From positions 1 to 48,525 of the forward strand of contig NZ_JAEMRD010000008.1 in the NCBI RefSeq assembly GCF_016463485.1: a stretch of DNA of 48,525 nucleotides, given 5' to 3'. The position numbers and the translations under genes are program-made. This document shows positions 7,104 to 18,400 of this stretch, piece after piece (position 1 is the first letter of the stretch; every line of letters begins with the position of its first letter). This DNA comes from Brevundimonas sp. (GTDB lineage Bacteria > Pseudomonadota > Alphaproteobacteria > Caulobacterales > Caulobacteraceae). The notes beneath the pieces were generated by a model. That model worked only from the letters and a program-made list of their open reading frames with translations, was not told the DNA's origin and made no database searches.

Positions 7104-8585
7104 ATGACCGCCACCCGCCGCAACATCCTGATGGGCGCAGCCGCCCTCTCCGCCGCCGTCGTCACGCCCGAGATGGCGCGCGCGGCCGCCGCCCTGAACG
7201 TCGCCGATGACGCCGGGGCCGCCGACTGGGCCTTGGCGACGCGAGATCTGGAAGCGGACGTTGCGCCCCGGGCTATGCGCCGCATCCGGGGACGTGCCCC
7301 GGCCGGGCTGGAGGGGACGCTGTTCCGCAACGGCCCCGGCAAGTTCCGCCGCGCGGGCGGATCGGCCACCCACTGGTTCGACGGCGACGGCCTGATGCGG
7401 TCCTTCGACATCGCTGGCGGTCAGGTCACCCTGCGTGCCCGGTTCGCCGACACCAACAAGCGCCGCACCGAGACCGAGCTCGACGCCGTGGTCACCCCCG
7501 GTTTCGGCACGCCCGGCCGCACCGGTGCCCGGATCGATTCGGTCGATGACGCCAACTGCGCCAATACCGCCGTCATGGTGGCGGGCGACAAGGTCTGGGC
7601 CCTGTGGGAGGGCGGGTCGCCACTGCAGATGGACGCCGAGACCCTGGCCACGGAACAGTATGTGACCCTGAAGCCCGACCTGAAGGGCATGCCGTTCCAG
7701 GCCCATCCCCGGTTCGATCCCGACGGCACCGTCTGGAACGTCGGAGCGAACGGGGCGCAGGTCATCGTCTGGCACCTGAACATGGGCGGTGACCTGATCG
7801 AGGCCCAGGTCGTGACGCTGCCGCGGGCCAGCTATTTCCATGATTTTACGGCGACCGACCGGCACCTGATCTTCGTGCTCCAGCCATGGATTCACGAGCG
7901 CAACGGCATGCCGTTCACGACACAGTTCGGCTGGCGGCCCGAGATGGGGACGCAGGTGGTGGTGCTGGACAAGGCCGACTTGACCCGCAGCCGGGTCTAT
8001 GAACTGCCGACCTTCTCCTTCTTCCACCTGGGCGACGCCTGGGCCGACAGCGACGGCACGATCCAGTTCGATGTGGCCGCTGGCAAGGACATCGAGTTCG
8101 CGGTCGAGGGGGCCCGGGTTCTGGTCGAGGGGCGTGGCCGAGTGCCCGGCGAGCCGACCAAGCTGGCCCTGGTCACCCTGCACGCCGACGGGCGGGCCGA
8201 GATGGTGTCGAGCGGGATGACGGGCGAGTTCCCCCAAGCCAACCCCCGGTTCGCCGGGCTGAGACGCAGCCTGACTGTCCACACCGCCGGCGAGACGACG
8301 GGCCGGCCCCTGCCGACTGGCCTGGCGGTCCAGGACTGGTCGACGGGGCGCGCCGACGCCTTCCACTTCGGCACCGGTCACGTGGTCGAGGAGGCGGTGT
8401 TCGTGCCCCGTCCGGGCGGGACCCGCGAACGCGACGCCTGGCTGATCGTGCCGTCCATCGACCTGGGGGCGGGCGTCACCCAGTTGCATGCGTTCGACGC
8501 AGGGAATGTGTCCGACGGGCCGCTGGTGACCTGGGCCGCCGATGTGGCGCTGCCGGCGGGATTTCACGGGGCTTGGCGGGGTTGA
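7104..8585 (+). CDS. Carotenoid cleavage oxygenase, Tat-exported
   Basis: A 493-residue member of the carotenoid oxygenase (RPE65/lignostilbene dioxygenase) family, non-haem iron enzymes that cleave a double bond in carotenoids or stilbenoids. The four iron-binding histidines can be placed at His201 (AHPRFD), His246 (FHDFT), His308 (FFHLGDA) and His488 (GFHGAW), each in a family-typical setting. The N-terminus has a twin-arginine signal (TRRNILMGAAALSAAVV), so it is folded in the cytoplasm and exported. I chose the ATG at 7104 because it opens this signal peptide; the open frame further upstream only covers the palindromic repeat. The substrate is unknown. The convergent dioxygenase gene ends 16 bases further on. 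Confidence 0.92.
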   Translation: MTATRRNILMGAAALSAAVVTPEMARAAAALNVADDAGAADWALATRDLEADVAPRAMRRIRGRAPAGLEGTLFRNGPGKFRRAGGSATHWFDGDGLMRSFDIAGGQVTLRARFADTNKRRTETELDAVVTPGFGTPGRTGARIDSVDDANCANTAVMVAGDKVWALWEGGSPLQMDAETLATEQYVTLKPDLKGMPFQAHPRFDPDGTVWNVGANGAQVIVWHLNMGGDLIEAQVVTLPRASYFHDFTATDRHLIFVLQPWIHERNGMPFTTQFGWRPEMGTQVVVLDKADLTRSRVYELPTFSFFHLGDAWADSDGTIQFDVAAGKDIEFAVEGARVLVEGRGRVPGEPTKLALVTLHADGRAEMVSSGMTGEFPQANPRFAGLRRSLTVHTAGETTGRPLPTGLAVQDWSTGRADAFHFGTGHVVEEAVFVPRPGGTRERDAWLIVPSIDLGAGVTQLHAFDAGNVSDGPLVTWAADVALPAGFHGAWRG

Positions 8586-8600
8586 CTGTCCCGCTTCCGG

Positions 8601-9602
8601 CTAGAGGAGATTGGTCGAAGACGCCGCTTCTGGATCGGCCATAATGTGCGGGCTCGACGAGGCTCCTTCCGGAAGAGCCACCGGTTCGGGTGCGTCTCGC
8701 AGAGCTAGATCGTAGTGACCGCTCGAATAGGCGATCGATCCCCAGCGCCTCACGGTGTGGCGGATGGGACCGTAGTCGAAGTATCGGGGTCGACCGCTCA
8801 AGGGGCAGAAGTGACCGACCAGGCTCTGTCGGGTCAGTTCGGGTCGTGTGACCGGCGAGCCGCCATGGGCGAGGTCGGCGTGCCACACGAGGATGTCGCC
8901 CTTACGAGCCAGAAAGGTCTGAATGCCGTGTTCGCTGGCCTCCGCTTTCGACCGAAGAAATTGGCTCCATTCGTCATGGGTCGCATCACCGTCAACGCTG
9001 CGATCCCAGTGCTTGCGATCCGGCCCAAAGTCCCAATCGGGCAGCCGGTGTGAACCCGGCGAATACATCAGTTCGCCGGATCCGGCCTGCACATCTTCAA
9101 GCGCGATCCAGCAGGCCGCCAACTCCATCGGCCGATTGAGCACGACATAGGCCGTGTCTTGATGCAGGCCCTGCTGCGACCCCTGGTCGAAATTCAAACC
9201 TTGGAACAGCAACGGATCTTCATCGAAGATAAGACGCAGAAACCGAACGAGCTCAGGTGAACTGAAGAGGTCCAACGCCTGTCTTAGGGGAACATAGGCG
9301 TCAACCACCCGGCTCCCCAACCGATCGACAGCCTCGGTCAAAGGCAGGGTCTCCTGACTGCCGTGTGATTGAAACAGAACGTCAGGATTCCCGAAGCGGA
9401 ACGATCGCGCGATTTCGGCCTGGAAAGCATCAACCGCCTCCGGCGATGCTGCTTGCTCCAGGATTATATATCCGTCCCGGACAAAGCGCTCCAAACGATC
9501 CTTGTCCTCTTGGGAAAGATGGCGATCGGCCAGGCGCTCGCGCCAGTCCTCGGCGTCAATCCACATGCCGCCATGCTTGGAGTGGTACACGGTATTGCTC
9601 AT
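8601..9602 (-). CDS. Phytanoyl-CoA dioxygenase (PhyH) family protein
   Basis: A 333-residue Fe(II)/2-oxoglutarate dioxygenase of the PhyH family. The iron-binding HxD is at His147-Asp149 (LHQDTA) and the distal His at 246 (LAHGGS), followed by an Arg-rich stretch that would hold 2-oxoglutarate. The ATG at 9602 is preceded by GGAG seven bases away; the open frame continues upstream to 9656 but across an inverted repeat and without a ribosome-binding site. Family members hydroxylate lipids, sugars or small molecules. The gene is divergent from the polysaccharide gene manC and could belong either to that locus or to the flanking metabolism genes; I cannot tell which. Confidence 0.87.
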   Translation of the reverse strand: MSNTVYHSKHGGMWIDAEDWRERLADRHLSQEDKDRLERFVRDGYIILEQAASPEAVDAFQAEIARSFRFGNPDVLFQSHGSQETLPLTEAVDRLGSRVVDAYVPLRQALDLFSSPELVRFLRLIFDEDPLLFQGLNFDQGSQQGLHQDTAYVVLNRPMELAACWIALEDVQAGSGELMYSPGSHRLPDWDFGPDRKHWDRSVDGDATHDEWSQFLRSKAEASEHGIQTFLARKGDILVWHADLAHGGSPVTRPELTRQSLVGHFCPLSGRPRYFDYGPIRHTVRRWGSIAYSSGHYDLALRDAPEPVALPEGASSSPHIMADPEAASSTNLL

Positions 9603-9633
9603 CGGGCGGCTCCAGGCGGTCGCTGCGTTGGTA

Positions 9634-9654
9634 GCTCGCTCGATCTGAGCGAGC
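9634..9654. promoter_or_regulatory. Perfect 8-bp inverted repeat in the divergent leader
   Basis: GCTCGCTC and GAGCGAGC flank a five-base spacer, between the divergent dioxygenase and manC genes, about 30 bases upstream of the dioxygenase start. It could be a regulator-binding site or an RNA hairpin in the dioxygenase leader. No clear -35/-10 pair was identified beside it. Confidence 0.4.
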
Positions 9655-9774
9655 AAGGCGATTGGCGTCCTTCGATCCGATCAGATGATGCGTCTCGCGC
9701 GCTAGGACTGCTCGATTCTCCCGTCAGCATGAGAGCGCTTTGAAACGACCGATCGCTGGTCTAAGTAGCAGCCG

Positions 9775-11976
9775 ATGAAGATTTATCCCGTGATAATGTG
9801 CGGTGGGTCTGGGACCCGTTTGTGGCCGGCGTCGCGACCGTCGAAGCCGAAACAATTCATACCGTTGGCGGGTAATCGGTCGCTCTTCCAAGAGACCGTG
9901 CTACGGGTCGAGCCCCTTGTCTCTGACGGCAGCCAGTTGATCATAGTTGCGGGAGTCAGTCACCGCTCATGGATCGTGGAGCAGCTCGAAGAACTGGGGA
10001 TCGGGGCACACGTTCTGCTTGAGCCCGAGGCGCGGGACTCGGCTGCAGCCATGGCCGCAGCGGCGGCATGGACGGAGATCAGGGACCCCGAGGGAGTGAA
10101 CGCCTTCGTCGCGTCCGACCATCACATCACGGATAATTCCAGCTTCCAGGAGGCCGTTCGGGTGGCCGCCGGAAGCGCGCGGCTTGGCCGGGTGGTGACG
10201 CTTGGCGTTGCGCCGACAGAGGCCTCGTCGGCTTATGGCTATATCAAGCCTTCGGGCCACGGACTGTCTGACGTCGATCGGTTCATTGAAAAGCCCGATG
10301 CTCCGACTGCCGCCGAGTACATCGCCGCTGGCTACTTATGGAACAGCGGCAACTTTGTCGTCGCTGCCCAGACACTGCTGTCAGAGATGGCCATTCACGC
10401 CCCGGCTGTCGAGCAGGCGGTGCGCGCCGCCCTGCCGGTGGCGAATGGTCAATCTGTCGAGGTTCTCACGGAGGCTTTCAGCAGCGCGCCCAAGATATCC
10501 ATCGACTACGCCTTGATGGAGAAGACCCGGCTGGCGTCCGTGCTTGAGGTGCATTTTGCATGGTCTGACCTGGGTGCATGGGACGCGATCGCAGCAAGTG
10601 GCGAGGGGGATACCGGGCAGCACATCTTCGAGGACGCCGAAGGATGTTTGGCCCGTTCGTCCGACGGAATCATGATCGCGGCGCTGGGTGTACGGAACCT
10701 AGCCATCATTGCTGAGAGGGACGCGGTCCTGGTCTGTGATCTGTCGCGGTCTCAAGACGTGAAGAAGATCGTGGAGAGGCTGAAAATCACCTCGCCCCAG
10801 CATCTCGACTTCCTGCGACCTGTTCCCGAAGGACTGGGTGAAGGTGCAAAACGGTTCGCCGACTGGCTCCGCGTACGCGCCCTGCCGACCTGGGCCACGC
10901 TGGGTCAGTCGCAAGACGGTGTGTTCGCCGAGGTCATCAGCCTGGATGGCCGGCCTGTGGCCACGTCGCGCCGAGCCCGCGTTCAGGCCCGGCAGATTTA
11001 TGTTTACGCTCAGGCCGGGTTGATGGGGTGGCAAGGGCCGTGGCGGCGGGCAGTCGACACAGGGGTCGAGCGTCTGATCTCGGACTACCTGCGCAATGAC
11101 GGACTATGCCGCACGCTGTTGACGGCCGAAGGCGCCCCGCTGGATGAAACCGCGATGGTTTACGACCAGGCTTTCGTGATGTTCGCCCTCGCCATGGCGA
11201 AGGCGGCGGGAAGTGCGGACGCCAGCCTGGAAACCCGGGCGGTTACTATCCGGGATGCGCTTCGCGGCCGGGCTCTGGCCAACGGCGCGCTCATCGAGAG
11301 TGGAGATGACGCCTATCAGTCCAACTGCCACATGCATCTGCTCGAGGCGTGTCTGGCCTGGGAAGAAGTCGGCGGCGACAAGGCCTGGGCAGAGCTTGCC
11401 GACCAGGTGGTTGCCTTGGCCCGTACAACCTTCATCGATTCAGAGGGTGGCTTCCTGCGCGAGTTTTTTGCAGCGGATTGGTCACCGGCAGCCGGCGAGG
11501 CCGGTCGCCTGGTCGAACCCGGCCACCAGTTTGAATGGGCCTGGCTCATGGCACGTTACGCGCGCGCTCGCGGTGATGCCGGAGCCATGGCCGTCGCTCG
11601 CACCCTGTACGGACATGGCGTCAACGGTGTGGTTGAAAGCTTGGCGGTCGCTGTCGATGGGTTGAACGAAGACGGAACCATTCGCAGCCGTCGGGCGCGT
11701 CTTTGGCCACAGACCGAGTGGCTGAAGGCCGCCCTGATCCTGGCGGATGCCAGTCAGGACGCCGAACATCGCGCGTATCTCGAAGACGCTGCTGCGGCTC
11801 AGCGCGCGCTCTGGTTCTATCTGACCGACGATGGCTTGTGGCACGACAAGCGTTTGCCTGATCGATCATTCATAGAAGAACCTGCGCCGGCCAGTTCCTT
11901 CTACCATATCATGGCGGCTTTCCGTCAGCTGGCCGATAGTGAGGAGGCCGGTCTGGACGCCCTCGATCTAGCCTGA
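9775..11976 (+). CDS. manC: Mannose-1-phosphate guanylyltransferase fused to AGE-type isomerase
   Basis: A 733-residue bifunctional-looking enzyme. Residues 1-345 are a GDP-mannose pyrophosphorylase: CGGSGTRLWPASRPSKPKQF (9-28), SDHHI, FIEKP and the AWSDLGAWDA block. Residues about 365-720 are an N-acylglucosamine 2-epimerase (AGE)-fold domain with its (alpha/alpha) barrel motifs: YDQAFVMFALA, NCHMHLLEA, EPGHQFEWAWL and WPQTEWLKAA. AGE-fold domains attached to ManC usually serve as a mannose-6-phosphate isomerase, in place of the cupin-type one, so the protein likely gives both fructose-6-P to mannose-6-P conversion and GDP-mannose formation. A phosphomannomutase is still needed and is not in the window. 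The product feeds gmd/rmd nearby. The gene ends in a hairpin before a convergent glycosyltransferase. Confidence 0.92.
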   Translation: MKIYPVIMCGGSGTRLWPASRPSKPKQFIPLAGNRSLFQETVLRVEPLVSDGSQLIIVAGVSHRSWIVEQLEELGIGAHVLLEPEARDSAAAMAAAAAWTEIRDPEGVNAFVASDHHITDNSSFQEAVRVAAGSARLGRVVTLGVAPTEASSAYGYIKPSGHGLSDVDRFIEKPDAPTAAEYIAAGYLWNSGNFVVAAQTLLSEMAIHAPAVEQAVRAALPVANGQSVEVLTEAFSSAPKISIDYALMEKTRLASVLEVHFAWSDLGAWDAIAASGEGDTGQHIFEDAEGCLARSSDGIMIAALGVRNLAIIAERDAVLVCDLSRSQDVKKIVERLKITSPQHLDFLRPVPEGLGEGAKRFADWLRVRALPTWATLGQSQDGVFAEVISLDGRPVATSRRARVQARQIYVYAQAGLMGWQGPWRRAVDTGVERLISDYLRNDGLCRTLLTAEGAPLDETAMVYDQAFVMFALAMAKAAGSADASLETRAVTIRDALRGRALANGALIESGDDAYQSNCHMHLLEACLAWEEVGGDKAWAELADQVVALARTTFIDSEGGFLREFFAADWSPAAGEAGRLVEPGHQFEWAWLMARYARARGDAGAMAVARTLYGHGVNGVVESLAVAVDGLNEDGTIRSRRARLWPQTEWLKAALILADASQDAEHRAYLEDAAAAQRALWFYLTDDGLWHDKRLPDRSFIEEPAPASSFYHIMAAFRQLADSEEAGLDALDLA

Positions 11977-11982
11977 TCGAGG
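11961..11982. terminator. Candidate bidirectional terminator hairpin
   Basis: An 8-bp perfect stem, CCTCGATC/GATCGAGG, with a six-base loop spans the stop codon of manC. It lies between two convergent genes, so it could end transcription from either side. There is no U-run after the stem, so intrinsic termination is uncertain. Confidence 0.45.
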
Positions 11983-11997
11983 CCCCGGCGAGGCCCG

Positions 11998-13230
11998 TCA
12001 GGCAAGACGCTCGAGTCGGTCAGGGGACCAGGTCGAGAAATCCAAGTGGTAATCCTTGACCGATGCGTAACGGCTCATGTTCCTCAACGCCGACAACACG
12101 AAGCCGTTCGATTGAAAGAGTTCGGAAAACGTCCAGTAGTAGCGGTTGCTCATGAACCGGATGAGCCTGCCGATATCAGCTGCGTCCAATGTCGGGGCGT
12201 CGTTCAGGTCCTTCGCCTCGCGCACACAGTATCGGTGATAGGCTGACTGACCCAGCGATACCACCGGCTTGCCCGCAAGCAGGCCCATCAAACCTACTTT
12301 GGACGATACTGTGACGACGGCGTCGAATGCGGGAACAAGCGGGTCGGAGCCGTGGCTGAACAGTTCGAGTGGTGGCTGCACCATTTGATCCATGCAGTCG
12401 GTCAGGAAGGGTGCGACGGCTCTCAGCGACGGATCGCCTGGATGGTATGACGCGACCCCGACCCATCCCGGCGGCAATGCCGATATCGAGCTCATCAGGA
12501 CACTGGATGCGCTTTTCCCGTTGCAGGAGCCCTCGACGCCCAGCAGATCGGCATGTTGCAGCGCAATCAGTGCCAAGCCTGTGTCCGCAAGTCCCTGATG
12601 CTTTCGCCACGCTTGGAACGCGGAGCGCTTTTCGGAGGCACCGGCTGAGTTGAACACCATGTCGGTATGTCTCAGCGTGAGCGATGTAAGGACTTCGGAG
12701 GCGACGTTTTCACTCAGGATTTCGGTCTTGGCGACATTGAGAACGCTTGTCGCGCTCAGGCCGCATCCGTCGAGAAACGTATTATATTGCCCGTCGCGCC
12801 GACGGATGTGCGACAGGTCGTGATGGAGTACCAATCGATCGTCAAACACTTGACGGATATAGGGATTGTCCGTTCCGCAAATCACGACGTCGGCGTCGAA
12901 ACTCCGTCGCAAATCCCGCAGGGCGCTCAACATCGGGCCATTCGCCAGGGTATCGCCAAACATGTCGCGTGAGTAGTCACGGGTTTCGAAATCAAACGGC
13001 GCTAGCAGTGCGACCGGATCGATTTCAAAAAACTCGATGTCTGCCGTACCGCCGTGCGCCTCGACCTGAGCCAGATACTCGCGGATCAGCCACGGGCTGG
13101 TGGCAAGAGCATAGGTGACACCAGGATCGCCATTAGCGTTTATGATGCAGCGGACGAAGTTGCAGTGCGGCGAAAGGAAGAGGGCGTCCCGGTGATAAAT
13201 GACAGGCTCAATGTAGAACAATATCCGCAT
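11998..13230 (-). CDS. Capsule-synthesis (KpsS/KpsC-like) glycosyltransferase
   Basis: A 410-residue protein with features of the Pfam capsule polysaccharide synthesis family. The clearest block is residues 310-345, VVTVSSKVGLMGLLAGKPVVSLGQSAYH, which matches the V-x-S-x-x-G-x-x-x-LL-x-GKPVxxxG pattern of KpsS/KpsC-type enzymes. Upstream, ALQHADLLGVEG and SYHPGDP fit the Rossmann half. Well-studied relatives add beta-Kdo to a phospholipid to start capsule chains, but no Kdo genes are seen here, so the donor could be another sugar. It is the last gene of a minus-strand group behind gmd and rmd, with 85 bases between. Length and both termini look complete. The activity is inferred from this fold only. 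Confidence 0.65.
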   Translation of the reverse strand: MRILFYIEPVIYHRDALFLSPHCNFVRCIINANGDPGVTYALATSPWLIREYLAQVEAHGGTADIEFFEIDPVALLAPFDFETRDYSRDMFGDTLANGPMLSALRDLRRSFDADVVICGTDNPYIRQVFDDRLVLHHDLSHIRRRDGQYNTFLDGCGLSATSVLNVAKTEILSENVASEVLTSLTLRHTDMVFNSAGASEKRSAFQAWRKHQGLADTGLALIALQHADLLGVEGSCNGKSASSVLMSSISALPPGWVGVASYHPGDPSLRAVAPFLTDCMDQMVQPPLELFSHGSDPLVPAFDAVVTVSSKVGLMGLLAGKPVVSLGQSAYHRYCVREAKDLNDAPTLDAADIGRLIRFMSNRYYWTFSELFQSNGFVLSALRNMSRYASVKDYHLDFSTWSPDRLERLA

Positions 13231-13315
13231 CGGTGGTCCGGTTTCAAAGGCCGCGAGATTTGGTCGTCGAATAGCTTTGGTTGAAACCGAGCTAGGGTGC
13301 CGTTCCCGTTTTGAC

Positions 13316-14284
13316 CTAGACTTGCTGGGCGACCACTCCGCGCCAGTAGGTCAACAACTTTTCCAGGGTCTCTGGCAGTTGGCGTCGGGGAGTCCAGCCT
13401 GTGGCCGCTTTCAGGGCGGCGTTCGAACCGGAGACACGACGCAACTCGCCGGGTCGCAGGCGGTCTGCATCGATCTCGATGCGCGGCGTGGCCGAAGAGA
13501 GAGAGATCAATCCGTCGAGCAATCCTTGAACTGGTGCCGGATGTCCGGCGCAGACATTGAACGTGGATCGAGCAGGAAGGCCATTCCGTACCGAAAGAAC
13601 GGCCACAAACGCGTCGATGAGGTCATCCACATCTCCGAAGTCGCGTTCCACCGTAAGGTCGCCCACCTTGATCACAGGTGGAAGAAGCCCATGCTCGATG
13701 CGCGCAATCTGAGCCGCAAATGCAGAAGCTACGAAGCGTTCGTCCTGTCCTGGCCCAATGTGGTTGAAGATGCGTAGCGCGATCAATCGCCCATCCTTGT
13801 CCCACAAGTCTTGCAGGGCATACTCGCAGGCGGCCTTGCTGCGGGCATAGGGGTTGGCAGGCGCCAGCGGGCTGTCCTCAGTCAGGGTCTCCTCGGATGA
13901 AAACGCGCGGCCGTAGACTTCGGCCGTCGAAGCGAAAAGGAGTGTCGCGTCGGGCCGAACCTCTTTGACGGCTTCGGCGAGTTCGAGCGTTCCGAATAGA
14001 TTGGTTCGCCAGCCACTCCAGGGCGAGGACAGCGAACTGGCCACGCTCGATTGTGCCGCGAGATGGAGGACGACATCAGGCCGGGTCGAACGAGCAAGAT
14101 CCTGGATACCCTGCCGATCGTTCAGGTCCAGATTGACCGAATGGACGCCATCATAGGCTGCTGAGTGAGAATCTCGACCACCCACCGCATGAATGATTGC
14201 CTCTGGCATGGCTTGGCGCAATCGCGGCAGCAGACGCTGGCCAATAAAGCCGGATGCCCCGGTCAGCAGGACCGAGGGAGGCAT
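13316..14284 (-). CDS. rmd: GDP-6-deoxy-D-lyxo-4-hexulose reductase (GDP-D-rhamnose forming)
   Basis: A 322-residue extended short-chain dehydrogenase. TGASGFIGQRL (8-18) binds NADPH; the catalytic STAEVYG Ser and the YARSK Tyr/Lys are in place. The sequence and length fit Rmd, which reduces the 4-keto product of Gmd to GDP-D-rhamnose; a GDP-fucose synthase would look different and carry epimerase residues. It starts two bases after the gmd stop, so gmd-rmd is one operon and the substrate is handed from one to the next. No GDP-perosamine synthase is present, which makes D-rhamnose the most likely product here. Confidence 0.85.
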   Translation of the reverse strand: MPPSVLLTGASGFIGQRLLPRLRQAMPEAIIHAVGGRDSHSAAYDGVHSVNLDLNDRQGIQDLARSTRPDVVLHLAAQSSVASSLSSPWSGWRTNLFGTLELAEAVKEVRPDATLLFASTAEVYGRAFSSEETLTEDSPLAPANPYARSKAACEYALQDLWDKDGRLIALRIFNHIGPGQDERFVASAFAAQIARIEHGLLPPVIKVGDLTVERDFGDVDDLIDAFVAVLSVRNGLPARSTFNVCAGHPAPVQGLLDGLISLSSATPRIEIDADRLRPGELRRVSGSNAALKAATGWTPRRQLPETLEKLLTYWRGVVAQQV

Positions 14285-14286
14285 GT

Positions 14287-15288
<1,002 letters not shown>

Positions 15289-15458
15289 TCAAACCTCACC
15301 GCCCGTAGCAAGGCGGCCTTCGTTGCACAACCTTTTGCCTGCCCTCGCGTGCCGCATTGCGATATTTGTTGTCACCTCAAGGGCTCCACCTTAAGTCGGG
15401 CGTGAGGATCCACAGGAAGCGGTGGCATGATTCTGGGACGTACCAGCAGGATGAAGGC

Positions 15459-18400
15459 GTGACCGTGAAGGTTGTGGGTGGCCCATCGGATAGAGTGCCA
15501 CCGCCGTCGCTCAATGCAGAAGCTCTTTTTCTGTCCGGGCTTTTCGACGACGATTGGTACCGCGCCCACTATGACGACGCCGGTGAGGATGCGCTTGCTC
15601 ACTTTATCGCTGTCGGTGACGCTGAGCGTCGCGCTCCGTCGGCCAAGTTCGACCCAGAATGGTACGTCGCGCAATTGGAGGGCGGACTAGGCAATGCCAT
15701 GGGACCCGTTTCTCACTATCTGGCGGTCGGCAAATCGAAGGGAATTTCGATACTGCCGCCCGCGCTGGACAAGAGCGCTGCCACCCGTCGAGCTCCCGAT
15801 CGTCAAGGGTCAGCGGACGCGGTTATTGGGGCAGTTGCAGGTGTTTTTGCACCGGCGGATGACAAGCCGGTGGAACCCATTTGGTCAGGCCTAACGGCGC
15901 TTGATGTCTACTACTCTGGCCTTTTCGATGCCGACTGGTACGCGAGCCAGCAACCGGAAGGCGAAGTCCCAGCAGATCCTCTCGCTCACTTTCTTGCGGT
16001 CGGTGAACCGGCCGGTCTGTCACCCTCTCCAGCCTTTGACGCAGTATGGTATGTGGATCAGCTGGTCGGAGGCCTCGAAGGGGCGCCGGGGGCACTTACC
16101 CATTATCTCCACAAGGGCAGAAGCGAGGGCCGGTTGCCCCTGCCGGCGGGGCCGTTTGCAGATCGACTGGCGGGATCTCCGGTGTTTGACGCCGACTGGT
16201 ATCGGTCTCGGTATCCTGATGCAGCGGGGTCCGACCTGCTACCCTTTACCCACTATGTATTGCATGGCGCGGTTCTCGACCGAGACCCCGGTCCTTACTT
16301 TTCGACGCGCTGGTATCGCCGGACGTATGGCGGTTTTCTGACGGCGGGGGAAATCCCCCTGCAGCACTATTTTGAACACGGAGAGGCGCGTGGCTTCTGG
16401 CCCAGTCCCGGGTTTGACCCTCATGCCTACGAACAGTCCCGCCCGTCCGGGGCGGGCCATGGTCAGCTGGAAGCCTATATCCGTTACGCTCGTGCCCATG
16501 ACGACTGGCAAAGCCCGGTCTTCGAGCCCACCTTCTATGTGAAGGACAATCCGGACGCTGCACTCGCTCATTCGGATGCACTGAAACATTTCATCGCGTT
16601 CGGCTGGCAAGATGGCCGCTATCCCCGTGCGCCTGAGTTCGAGAACCCGGTCGCGCCTGGAGGCCTGATCACTTTCGATGTCTTGATCGACGGGTGGAAT
16701 GCCGATCCCGTCCATCTGGCCGCCACACTTCAACGCCTGAGGAAACAGGAAATCGGTCGATGGAAGGCCATTCTGGCGGTCGATTCTTCGGTCGTCGGGC
16801 TAGACGTTGGCGAAGGCGTTGCGGTGGTCGGTTGCACCTCGCAGAGTCGGGGTCAAAGACTGGGCGCGCTGCTTGAACGGGCTGATGCCGAGTATGTCTT
16901 TGTCCTTGATGCGGGAGATGTGCTGGCACCTGATGCCTTGAAGGCTCTTGCCGATGCCTTGCGTTACGACCGGGCCAGCGTCCTGTACACGGATGAAAAA
17001 TGCCTGCATCCAAGGTCAGGTGAACCTGACCTCGTTCTGAAGCCGGGTTGGTCGCCAGAGCTGCTCAGTTCTTACAACTACTTCGGCCGTCTATGTGCAC
17101 TGCGGAGAACCGAAGCTCTGGCATTAGGCGGCTTTCGAGCGGAAGCCGGCGAAGCCGCGGAGTGGGATCTGGCGTTGCGCTTCGGCGCGGAGACTTGCTC
17201 GATCCGGCGCCTGCCCCGCGTACTTTGCACGAGGACTGGTTTCACGGATCTCGACAGACCCATCGCATCAAGTGCCCGCTCAGTCGATTTTCGCGCCGTG
17301 CTCAGCCGATACTGGCGCGAGCAGGGAAAGGATGTCAGCGTTTTCACGCGACCGGACGGTGCCCTGGACGCCACCTGGCCGGTCATCGACGCGCCCCGAG
17401 TATCGGTCATCATCCCCTCGCGCGACCGTGTAGATCTGCTTCGCCGCGTCATCGACGGATTGCAGTGCGGCACCGACTATCCCGATCTGGAGGTCATCGT
17501 CGTCGACAATCTGTCCGCTGACATCGACGCCCTCACCTATCTGGAAGCGCTAGAAGAGTCCGGTACCGCCCGTGTGGTCCGCCACGACAAGACGTTTAAC
17601 TATTCGGCAGCCTGCAACGCCGGGGCGGCGGCAGCCAGCGGGGAGCTACTTCTGTTCCTCAACAATGACATCGAGATAATCTCGCCCGACTGGCTTCACG
17701 AACTGGTTCGCTTCGCTACGCGACCCGGGGTTGGCATCGTTGGTGCCATGCTTCTCTATCCGGGCGGCGAACTGCAGCACGCTGGGGCAGCTCTCGGCGT
17801 TGATCTGTGCGGTTTGATGTTCCGTGGAGGAGGGCGCGGACAGTGGAGCGTCTTCGGGTCGCCGGATGTCCCCCGCAATTGGCTTGCTGTGATGGGGGCC
17901 TGCCAGCTGGTTCGACGTGAGGTTTTCGAGCAGGTCGGCCGCTACGACGAGACCTACAGAATCGCCAACAGCGACGTCGCCCTGTGCTTGCGGATCTGGC
18001 AGGCTGGCTATCGTATCGCCTACGCGCCGAAGGCTGCGCTGGTTCATCATGAAGGTGCCACGCGCGGCCGAAGCAACCCCCCGGAAGACATCGTCCGACT
18101 GGCTTTCGACATCCAGCAGATGGGTGTGACCGAGGATCCGTTTCATCATCCGGAACTGGATCCACGGATATCTTTCCCAACGGTATCGGCTGCTGACGCC
18201 CCGACAGGTCAGGCTTGCCTGCTTGCCGCCATTGATGCTGCGCGGCGAAGCGCCCCGAAAGCCAGTCGGATCGATGTCGCCAATGTCGGCGAAATCGCGT
18301 TGGCCGCCGGTGTTCCTCCCGAGCGCATCAAATGGCGCGCCCATGAGGTAGGCTCAGCCGTCGACCTTTGGTCCGCGTCCCGTGTAACTCTGGACCAACT

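Noticed and set aside
6339..8567. Minus-strand open frame of 742 codons over the DUF2141 and carotenoid oxygenase genes
   Set aside because: It is a Gly/Arg/His-rich antisense shadow; the plus strand has signal peptides and iron-binding histidines in order.
15301..15458. TTG at 15357 as start of the giant glycosyltransferase
   Set aside because: The 34 extra codons have no repeat or domain sequence and no ribosome-binding site; GTG 15459 has AGGA at proper spacing.
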